8,879 nt of DNA, taken from assembly GCA_026713505.1 (NCBI GenBank), contig JAPOOH010000037.1:1-8879 (forward strand). Direction: 5' to 3'. Position numbers and translations under genes: made by a program. The stretch comes from Chloroflexota bacterium (lineage in GTDB: Bacteria; Chloroflexota; Dehalococcoidia; Lucifugimonadales; Australimonadaceae). Numbering within the stretch: the first letter of the stretch is position 1; every line of letters starts with the position of its first letter. Positions 1 through 5,569 of this stretch are shown here, one piece after another. Under the pieces are notes generated by a model. It was not told the origin of the DNA, searched no databases, and worked only from the letters and a program-made list of their open reading frames with translations.

Positions 1-74
1 CAGCCGGCCAGCACGACGGCTACCAGGAGAACGAAAAGTGGAACGATGAGATTGGGGAAGTGTCTGGCGCGCAA
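1..74 (-). CDS. N-terminus of a lipoprotein, probable B12-binding ABC transporter protein (partial)
   Basis: Only the first 24 codons are in the window. They read (M)RARHFPNLIVPLFVLLVAVVLAG followed by the first two bases (TG) of a codon that would be Cys if the next base is T or C. This is a textbook lipoprotein signal peptide: two arginines, a hydrophobic core and an LAG-C lipobox. The start is TTG at 74, backed by a strong Shine-Dalgarno (AAAGGAG) 5 bases upstream. The gene begins 26 bases after the permease stop, on the same strand, so the two are likely cotranscribed. FecCD permease operons usually include a lipid-anchored or periplasmic substrate-binding protein, and the upstream cobalamin riboswitch makes a BtuF-like B12-binding protein the best guess. 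No binding-domain sequence is visible, so the function rests on context. Confidence 0.62.
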   Translation of the reverse strand, partial: MRARHFPNLIVPLFVLLVAVVLAG

Positions 75-79
75 CGCGG

Positions 80-86
80 CTCCTTT
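80..86 (-). promoter_or_regulatory. Ribosome binding site for the TTG-start lipoprotein
   Basis: On the minus strand AAAGGAG is followed by five bases (CCGCG) and then TTG. This near-ideal site decides the start of the lipoprotein at a non-ATG codon. Confidence 0.65.
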
Positions 87-100
87 CGTTCGGTCCGGCC

Positions 101-1135
101 TCACAGTGAGTAGACCTGTCGCTTGTTCCTGATGAGCAGGAAGATGAAGAACGGCGCTCCCACGAACGCGGTGAGGACGCCGACGCGGAACTCGGCTGGC
201 TGGATGATGGTCCGGGCCACGGTGTCTGCCGCCGTAACGAACACCGCCCCACCCAGCGCGCTCATCGGGACCAGCACCCGGTGGTCTGGCCCCATCAACA
301 GCCGGAGGATGTGAGGCGTGACGAGTCCCACGAAGGCGATGGTGCCGCTCACGGCGACGGCGGTTCCCGTGACGAGCGCGGCTGCCGTCAGCAGGATGAC
401 GCGCGTCATCCCCACGCGGACGCCCATGGAGCGGGCCTCGTCGTCGCCCAGCGTCAGCAGGTTCAGATCGCGCGCCATCAGCAGGACCACGGCGGCGCCG
501 GCGAGGATCGGCGGAGCGGCGATGCGGACGTGCTCCCATGCGCGCGAGTCCAGCCCACCCGCGAGCCAGAACAGCACCTCCCGGAGCGCTCCGTTGCCGG
601 GCAGGAGGATGATGATCGCGGAGACGATCGCGCCAAGGAAGGCGTTGACGGCGACTCCCGCGAGCAGAAGCGTTGCCATGCTGAACCGTCCACCCACGGC
701 GGCTATGCCGTATACGAGGAACGAGGCGGCGACCGCGCCCGCGAAAGCGAAGGCCGGCAGCGCGAGGAAGAACGCTCCCGCCATGCCGGTGGCGATTGCG
801 GTCACCGCCCCAACGGCCCCCCCGGCGGACACCCCGATGATGCCCGGGTCGGCCATAGGGTTGCGGAACAGCCCTTGCATCGTCGCTCCGGCCACTCCCA
901 GCGCGACGCCCACGACTGCGCCGACCAGTATGCGCGGAAGCCTGATCTGCTCGATGACGAGCTGCTCGGTGCGGCTGAACCCGCCCGCCTCTATCCCAAG
1001 GTACGACAGCGCGATGGAGACAACGTGGCTGACGGATATGCCGACAGGGCCAAGGCTGAGCGACCCAACGGCGCTCGCGATGACCAGCAAGCCCAGGACG
1101 GCAGCCCCTATCGCCAGGCGGCTGGTTACAGCCAT
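101..1135 (-). CDS. btuC: FecCD-family ABC permease, probable cobalamin importer subunit BtuC
   Basis: Inner-membrane permease of the FecCD/BtuC family, which moves vitamin B12 or iron-siderophore complexes inward. From ATG 1135 it is 344 residues, the usual family length, and mostly hydrophobic helices. Family signatures are present: RLPRILVGAVVG near residues 65-76, then ATMQGLFRNPMADPGIIGVS near 84-103. In the C-terminal half are LGDDEARSMGV and the cytoplasmic coupling region GLVTPHILRLLMGPDHR. Sequence alone does not separate B12 from siderophore permeases; the cobalamin riboswitch upstream argues for B12. The frame stays open to a TTG at 1258, but that extension would be proline- and arginine-rich and would cover the leader terminator. 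ATG 1135, just downstream of the terminator, is therefore preferred, although its Shine-Dalgarno is weak (in-frame TTG 1150 is an alternative). The ATPase partner (BtuD) is not in the window and would be expected beyond position 1. Confidence 0.85.
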   Translation of the reverse strand: MAVTSRLAIGAAVLGLLVIASAVGSLSLGPVGISVSHVVSIALSYLGIEAGGFSRTEQLVIEQIRLPRILVGAVVGVALGVAGATMQGLFRNPMADPGIIGVSAGGAVGAVTAIATGMAGAFFLALPAFAFAGAVAASFLVYGIAAVGGRFSMATLLLAGVAVNAFLGAIVSAIIILLPGNGALREVLFWLAGGLDSRAWEHVRIAAPPILAGAAVVLLMARDLNLLTLGDDEARSMGVRVGMTRVILLTAAALVTGTAVAVSGTIAFVGLVTPHILRLLMGPDHRVLVPMSALGGAVFVTAADTVARTIIQPAEFRVGVLTAFVGAPFFIFLLIRNKRQVYSL

Positions 1136-1171
1136 CCTGCGGTAGCCGCGCAACGTCGCGAGTCCAACGGC

Positions 1172-1212
1172 TATCAAAACCAAGAACCTCCAGCGTCTCT
1201 CCGCTGGAGGTT
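1172..1212 (-). terminator. Intrinsic terminator in the riboswitch leader (expression platform)
   Basis: Read on the minus strand, AACCTCCAGCG (1212-1202) and CGCTGGAGGTT (1195-1185) form a perfect 11-bp stem around a 6-base GAGAGA loop. The bases from 1186 down to 1176 are TTCTTGGTTTT, eight T in eleven. The hairpin lies between the riboswitch and the permease ATG at 1135, where an attenuation terminator belongs. Nine bases of its 5' arm and loop (AGCGGAGAG, 1205-1197) are perfectly complementary to CTCTCCGCT (1268-1260) just after the aptamer. That upstream segment is a candidate antiterminator strand. The stem and tract are seen directly; the switching mechanism is inferred. Confidence 0.75.
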
Positions 1213-1277
1213 GGGTCCGTTCTCCGGGTTGCTGTCCGGCGCCGAGGGACCCTCTCAAGAGCGGAGAGTGGTCACCT

Positions 1278-1443
1278 TCCGTCCAGGCAGGTCTCCTGGC
1301 TTCGCGGGAGGACTATCCGCCGTGCCCTTCCCATCGGATTCCTCCGACAGTGGGCCCCGGCTCCCCTTGTCCCGCTTACAGTGGCGCTACCGCGGCGGAC
1401 TTTCACCGCCTTCCCTATTCTCCCTGGGACGGGCACCTGAACG
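1278..1443 (-). ncRNA. Cobalamin (B12) riboswitch
   Basis: The minus strand shows the hallmark segments of the adenosylcobalamin aptamer in order: CAGGTGCCC near 1439, AGGGAGAATAGGGAA, GGTGAAAGTCCGCCGCGG, GCGCCACTGTAAGCGGG, GATGGGAAGGGC, and the B12 box AAGCCAGGAGACCTGCC (about 1302-1286). Ends are approximate. In the family, B12 binding to the leader RNA lowers expression of downstream uptake or synthesis genes. Here an intrinsic terminator follows, which suggests transcriptional attenuation of the permease and lipoprotein. Confidence 0.93.
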
Positions 1444-1474
1444 AACTGTGAGCGTATGTTGTTGCTGATGGGGG

Positions 1475-1503
1475 AGGCTATGGCCCGGCCGGAGGGCTGT
1501 CAA
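1475..1503 (-). promoter_or_regulatory. Sigma70-like promoter of the B12 uptake operon
   Basis: On the minus strand a perfect -35 TTGACA (1503-1498) is followed by a 17-base spacer and a weaker -10 TAGCCT (1480-1475). Transcription would start near 1468, about 30 bases before the conserved riboswitch core. Spacing and position are right; the -10 matches only three of six consensus bases. Confidence 0.6.
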
Positions 1504-1601
1504 GAAGAGCGTTGCTTTTCCGGGAGGACGGAGCGGCCCGCTTGACCGGCGCCAGCATTTGGAATCAGACTCCCTATCGGGGCCAGGCGCGCTCCCGCTG
1601 C

Positions 1602-1608
1602 AAAGGAG
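1602..1608 (+). promoter_or_regulatory. Strong Shine-Dalgarno ahead of the DHA2 MFS gene
   Basis: AAAGGAG lies six bases before ATA at 1615, which is in frame with the MFS gene. It sits 51 bases before the first standard start (GTG 1660), too far to serve it. An in-frame TGA at 1609-1611 rules out any start further upstream. Confidence 0.5.
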
Positions 1609-1659
1609 TGACCGATAGCAACCGACGCCAAAGGCGCGAACGCTGGCTCGAAGTGGGCG

Positions 1660-3045
1660 GTGCTCGCTGCCGCAGCTACGAGCACGCTCCTGGGCACCTC
1701 CGATTTCTCCATAGTCGCGATCGCGCTGCCCGCCTTCACCGAAGTATTCAGCGCGTCGACGTCGACCGTCGTCTGGATCGCGCTGTCCTACCAGCTCGTT
1801 GTGCTGGGCCTGGCGTTGCCGATGGGCCGCCTGGGCGATCAGTTCGGCAACAAGACCGTATTCGCCACAGGAGCCCTCATCTATACGGTTGGCCTCACGA
1901 GCGCCGCCGCCGCTCCGAACATCCTTACGCTCATTGCATTCCGGGCAGTGCAGGGCGCCGGCGCGGCGATGATGGTCTCTCTCTCGCTGGGACTGGTGTC
2001 GAACGCGTTTCCAGCCAATGAGCGAGGCAAGGCGCTGGGTCTCATAGCGTCGGTTGCCGGCTTCGGGCTGATGTCCGGGCCCGCTCTCGGCGGGCTCCTC
2101 CTCGACACGCTGGGCTGGCGCTCCATCTTCTGGATGCGAGCGCCGTTCGCCTTCGCCGGATTCGTCCTCGCCATGGTCTATCTCAGGAACATGCGGGCGA
2201 CCGCCGACAAGCGGACCGACTTCATCGGCGCCGCGCTGCTGTTCGCGGCGCTGGTCCTGATGGCTGTCGGGCTGAACCGGGGTTCCGCCGAGGGCTGGAC
2301 GTCGCCCCTGGTCGTCCTGGCGCTGCCACTTAGCGGGGCTGTTCTCACGGCATTCGCCCTCCGGTCAGTCCGGATAGAGAGCCCGGTTGTAGACATACGG
2401 ATGTTCCGCAATCCTGCGCTCTCCCTCTCCAGCGCCCTGATGTTGATGGCCGGCGTTTCAATGATGGCGATCACCTTCACCATGCCGTTCTACCTCCTCA
2501 TCGCGCGCGGCCTCTCACCCGCGGCGGCAGGGCTCGTGATGCTGGCGCACCCCGCCGCGATCCTCGTGCTGCCGCCCCTCACCGGGCGGCTCTCCGACCG
2601 GATCGGCCCAAGGGTCCCGACGTCCCTGGGACTGGGCCTGTCGGCGTCGGCGCTCTTCCTGCTGGCGACTCTGCTCCCGCACACCTCCGTCCTCCTCATC
2701 GTTTGCATCCTGGCGCTGGGCGGCATCGGCGGGGCGTTCTTCCAGGCTCCCAACCAGAGCGTCATCATGAGCGCAGCCCCGCGGGACCGCGTCGGCACGG
2801 TCTCGGCCCTGGTCCCGACGCTTCGCTACATCGGTCTGATCACCGGCGTGGCTGCCTCCGAGGCGGTCTTCACATCGGGACTGGGTGCGACAGGGCTGAG
2901 CGGAGCTGGCGCCGGGACGATAACGGCTGCCGCGCAGACGGTCTTCCTCGTCTTCGGGGGAGTGGCCTCAGTCGGCGCACTGACAGCGCTCTTCCGCGAC
3001 GGCGGACGGGCCTCAGGCGGCGGCAGCGCCCAGCCTGCTCCGTAG
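1660..3045 (+). CDS. MFS transporter, DHA2 (EmrB/QacA-like, 14-helix) drug/metabolite exporter
   Basis: Proton-coupled inner-membrane transporter of the 14-helix DHA2 type. Numbered from GTG 1660 (461 residues), it shows the helix-1 signature SDFSIVAIALP (14-24), loop 2-3 motif A MGRLGDQFGNK (55-65), RAVQGAGAAMM (95-105) and the antiporter motif C with the DHA2 ending LMSGPALGGLLLDTLGWRS (137-155). Many hydrophobic helices and a short polar tail follow. The substrate cannot be read from sequence; DHA2 members export drugs, dyes or metabolites. GTG 1660 is the first standard start but cuts into helix 1. The frame upstream codes ATDAKGANAGSKWAV, which looks like the natural N-terminus, and a strong Shine-Dalgarno precedes ATA 1615, so the true start may be 1615. 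A weak promoter candidate (TTGACC at 1542, 17 bp, TCAGAC) lies upstream. The 3' end overlaps the convergent hydratase gene by 33 bp. Confidence 0.88.
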   Translation: MLAAAATSTLLGTSDFSIVAIALPAFTEVFSASTSTVVWIALSYQLVVLGLALPMGRLGDQFGNKTVFATGALIYTVGLTSAAAAPNILTLIAFRAVQGAGAAMMVSLSLGLVSNAFPANERGKALGLIASVAGFGLMSGPALGGLLLDTLGWRSIFWMRAPFAFAGFVLAMVYLRNMRATADKRTDFIGAALLFAALVLMAVGLNRGSAEGWTSPLVVLALPLSGAVLTAFALRSVRIESPVVDIRMFRNPALSLSSALMLMAGVSMMAITFTMPFYLLIARGLSPAAAGLVMLAHPAAILVLPPLTGRLSDRIGPRVPTSLGLGLSASALFLLATLLPHTSVLLIVCILALGGIGGAFFQAPNQSVIMSAAPRDRVGTVSALVPTLRYIGLITGVAASEAVFTSGLGATGLSGAGAGTITAAAQTVFLVFGGVASVGALTALFRDGGRASGGGSAQPAP

Positions 3046-4029
3046 GCGGGGGTAGGCCTCCAGCGCGTTGTCAAAGAAGATCCGGCGTTTCTCCGCTTCG
3101 GTGATGCCGGGCACCCCGTCGACGTAGGGCTTCGTGTCGTCGAAGTAGTGGCCAGTGCGCTCATCAACGCCGCGCACCGCGCCGATCATCTCGGACGCGA
3201 AGATGACGTTGGGCGCGCCCATCACCCGCACGAGGAAGTCGATGCCCTCCTGGTGGTAGACGCAGGTGTCGAAGTACAGGTTGCCGAGCAGCAGTTCGTC
3301 GAGGGGCGGTCGGCCCATGTCCTGCGCGATGCCGCGGTAGCGGCCCCAGTGGAACGGAACGGCCCCGCCGCCGTGGGGAAGCACGAACCTCAGCGTCGGG
3401 AAGTCCGTGAACAGGTCGGAGGTGAGGGACTGCATGAAGGCCGTCGTGTCGCCGTTCAGGTAGTGGGCCCCCGTGCCGTGGAAGTTGGGGTTGCAGGACA
3501 TGCTTACGTGGACCATCGCCGGGACTTCCAGTTCGACCATCCGCTCGTAGAGCCCGTACCACCAGCGGTCAGTCAGCGGCGGGTCAGTCCAGTAGCCGTC
3601 GGTCGGGTCGGGGTTGAGGTTGCAGCCGACGAAGCCCAGCTCGTTGACGCACCGGTCCAGTTCGGCGACGCAGTCCGACGGCGAGACGCCCGGAGACTGC
3701 GGGAGCTGGCACACGCCGATGAAGTTGTCCGGGAACAGGGTGCAGACGCGGTGGACGAGGTCGTTCACGGTGCGCGTCCACTGCAGACTCGTGCGGGCGT
3801 CGCCGAAGTGGTGGCCCATCCCGCCCGCGGTCGGCGAGAAGAGGGCAACGTCCGTTCCGCGCTCGCGCTGCAGCCTGAGCTGGCCCTTCTCGATGGTCTC
3901 GCGAATCTCGTCGTCGCTGATCGACAGCGGCTCGGTGAACGGGCGCCCGGCGCCCTCGATCTGGCGCGCTCGCCACGCGCGTAACTGCGGAGGGGCGGTG
4001 GTGTAGTGGCCGTGGACGTCGATGATCAT
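3013..4029 (-). CDS. ligJ: 4-oxalomesaconate hydratase (LigJ-like, amidohydrolase superfamily)
   Basis: COG2159 amidohydrolase of 338 residues, very close in pattern to LigJ, as I recall that family (about 340 residues). LigJ is a cytoplasmic Zn enzyme that adds water to 4-oxalomesaconate to give 4-carboxy-4-hydroxy-2-oxoadipate in the protocatechuate 4,5-cleavage (lignin aromatics) and gallate pathways. LigJ-type landmarks: MIIDVHGHYTTAPP at the N-terminus (His6, His8 metal site), LFPDNFIGVCQLPQSPGV (98-115), NLNPDPTDGYWTDPPLTDRW (137-156), His174 in PAMVHVS, PHGGGAVPFHWGR (218-230, His219), and FASEMIGAVRG (277-287). Glu280 stands where many COG2159 decarboxylases carry a catalytic Asp. ATG 4029 fits the family start, with AGGA 7 bases upstream; the open frame further upstream runs through tRNA-Val and is not real. 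No other pathway gene (ligA/B/C/I/K) is visible. A related hydratase or decarboxylase remains possible. Confidence 0.85.
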   Translation of the reverse strand: MIIDVHGHYTTAPPQLRAWRARQIEGAGRPFTEPLSISDDEIRETIEKGQLRLQRERGTDVALFSPTAGGMGHHFGDARTSLQWTRTVNDLVHRVCTLFPDNFIGVCQLPQSPGVSPSDCVAELDRCVNELGFVGCNLNPDPTDGYWTDPPLTDRWWYGLYERMVELEVPAMVHVSMSCNPNFHGTGAHYLNGDTTAFMQSLTSDLFTDFPTLRFVLPHGGGAVPFHWGRYRGIAQDMGRPPLDELLLGNLYFDTCVYHQEGIDFLVRVMGAPNVIFASEMIGAVRGVDERTGHYFDDTKPYVDGVPGITEAEKRRIFFDNALEAYPRLRSRLGAAAA

Positions 4030-4076
4030 GTGCCAGTCCTGCGTCGCTCTGAGCTGCCGATGGGGTTGATCAAGCG

Positions 4077-4152
4077 TGGTGGGCGAAGCAGGAATCGAAC
4101 CTGCGACCTCCTGTGTGTAAGACAGGCGCTCTAACCGCTGAGCTATTCGCCC
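4077..4152 (-). tRNA. tRNA-Val (anticodon UAC)
   Basis: A full cloverleaf can be drawn: acceptor GGGCGAA/TTCGCCC, D arm GCTC...GAGC, anticodon stem CCTGT/ACAGG with loop CTTACAC (anticodon TAC), and T arm GCAGG-TTCGATT-CCTGC. Discriminator A and an encoded CCA (4079-4077) follow. It reads GUA and other valine codons. The hydratase ATG lies 47 bases downstream on the same strand. Confidence 0.95.
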
Positions 4153-4279
4153 CCGTGGGATAGTGTACAGCCTGCGCTGGCCCGGACGCGTTCGCCTGCT
4201 TCGGGCGGACGGCACGCCCCGGAGCGGCGCAGCATGGTAGCCTGAGAAACCCCATCACGCCCGTGAGGCCACGCTGCAC

Positions 4280-5509
4280 ATGTCCCGGCGGTTCTGGAGC
4301 GGCGCACTCCACATCTACATCCCCTCCCTGTTGATGATGCTGGGGCAGGGGATGCTCATCCCTGCCCTGCCCACGCTGGCGGAAACGTACGCCGTCTCCG
4401 GCGCCCTCGCGGTGCAGGTGGTCACCATCCAGCAGGTGGGCCGGTTCGCCGCGTTCATCCCGACCGGAGCGGTCATCGACCGGTTGGGCGCGAAGCCGCC
4501 GATGGTCTTCGGCGCGTTCGTGTCCGTGGTCTGCCTCCTGGGGGCGGCCGCAGCCCCGAACTTCGTCCTGCTCCTGGCAACGCAGTTCGTCTGGGGCTTC
4601 GGCCAGAACATGTGGATGTTCGGCCGGGAGATCGCGGCGGCGGAGATGGTGTCGGCCGAACAGCGGGGCCGGGCGATGAGCACGCTCATGGGCATCAGCG
4701 GCGTCGGAATGGCGATGGGGCCCGCCATAGGAGGATTCCTCACGGAGCCGGTCGGCGTGCGAGGGCTCTTCCTCATCTTCGCCGGGATCAGCGCCGTGAT
4801 ACTCGTCCTGGGCATCATGCACAAGGCCGTGCGCGTGGAGCGGCCCAAGGGCAACCGCTCCATGTTCAACTTCACAGCCTTCAAGGAGATCCACCCCTAC
4901 TTCCGGCTCACCTACTTCATCCTCTTCATCTCCACGTTCGGAGTGCTCACGCGCACGCAGGTCACGAACACGATGCTGCCGCTCTACGTGGAGAGCCAGC
5001 TGGGGTACTCCCCCGCGGTGACCGGGCTGCTGTTCACCGTGCACGCCGTCGCGACGTTCGCGATCATCATGCCCGCCGGATTCGTCTCGGACAAACGCGG
5101 GAGGAAGTGGGTGGCGGCGCCTTCGGCGCTCATCGCCGGGCTCACGTTCCTCGTGATGCCGTTCGCGGACTACCCTGTGACCATCGGGGCGGTGCTGGTG
5201 TTCATGGGATTCGCCAGCGGCATGGCGATGGGCTCCATGACCACCTACACGTTCGACATCGTGCCCGTGCACCTGCGCGGGCAGCTGCAGGCGCTGCGCC
5301 GGTCATTCGGAGAGGTGGGTGCGGTCACCGGACCGCTGATCGCGGGAGGCGTCGCGAGCGTGAGCAGCCCGTCGGTCACGTTCTGGGTGTTCTTCCCGCT
5401 GCTCATGGGCGCCGGTCTGGCGCTGGTCTTCTTCGCGCGGGAGGGCCTGCCCGGGAAGCGTGCGCCCGGGGCGCCGCCGCCCGCCGCAGAGAGCGTAACC
5501 GACCGCTAG
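4280..5509 (+). CDS. MFS transporter, 12-helix DHA1-like, first of a tandem pair
   Basis: A 409-residue, 12-helix MFS protein. It has motif A GAVIDRLGAKP (63-73) between helices 2 and 3, the antiporter-type motif C GVGMAMGPAIGG (141-152) in helix 5, and the repeated motif A in the second half, GFVSDKRGRK (267-276). This pattern fits proton-driven export (DHA1); the substrate is unknown. ATG 4280 begins MSRRFWSGAL just before helix 1; the only Shine-Dalgarno-like bases (TGAGG near 4264-4268) are 11 bases away. The next gene downstream is a paralogue of the same strand. Shared blocks include MFGRE, VTNTMLPLYV, RGQLQALRR and a C-terminal GKRAPGAP. The start lies 127 bases from divergent tRNA-Val, so the promoter must be in that gap, but I see no convincing one. 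Confidence 0.88.
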   Translation: MSRRFWSGALHIYIPSLLMMLGQGMLIPALPTLAETYAVSGALAVQVVTIQQVGRFAAFIPTGAVIDRLGAKPPMVFGAFVSVVCLLGAAAAPNFVLLLATQFVWGFGQNMWMFGREIAAAEMVSAEQRGRAMSTLMGISGVGMAMGPAIGGFLTEPVGVRGLFLIFAGISAVILVLGIMHKAVRVERPKGNRSMFNFTAFKEIHPYFRLTYFILFISTFGVLTRTQVTNTMLPLYVESQLGYSPAVTGLLFTVHAVATFAIIMPAGFVSDKRGRKWVAAPSALIAGLTFLVMPFADYPVTIGAVLVFMGFASGMAMGSMTTYTFDIVPVHLRGQLQALRRSFGEVGAVTGPLIAGGVASVSSPSVTFWVFFPLLMGAGLALVFFAREGLPGKRAPGAPPPAAESVTDR

Positions 5510-5556
5510 GCTGCTACTATGCGAGCGCGGCATCCCGCCGCACTTCCCGACGGAAT

Positions 5557-5561
5557 GGAGG
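5557..5561 (+). promoter_or_regulatory. Shine-Dalgarno favouring TTG 5570
   Basis: GGAGG is followed by eight bases and then the in-frame TTG at 5570. The upstream ATG codons at 5519 and 5555 have no recognisable site at proper spacing. Confidence 0.5.
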
Positions 5562-5569
5562 CCCATCGC

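Noticed and set aside
101..1135. Iron-siderophore permease (FecC/FecD, FhuB-like) as the specific function
   Set aside because: The family alone allows it, but the cobalamin riboswitch directly upstream on the same strand favours B12.
281..1468. Long plus-strand open frame (395 codons) opposite the B12 permease and riboswitch
   Set aside because: Arg/Asp/Gly/His-rich composition without domains; it is the antisense shadow of a clear FecCD gene and runs across the riboswitch.
1542..1570. Promoter TTGACC-17-TCAGAC for the DHA2 gene
   Set aside because: The position is reasonable but the -10 box is poor; kept only as a weak candidate within the gene entry.
4030..4215. N-terminal extension of the hydratase to 4215
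   Set aside because: It would translate through tRNA-Val; the family's N-terminus MIIDVHGH begins at ATG 4029.
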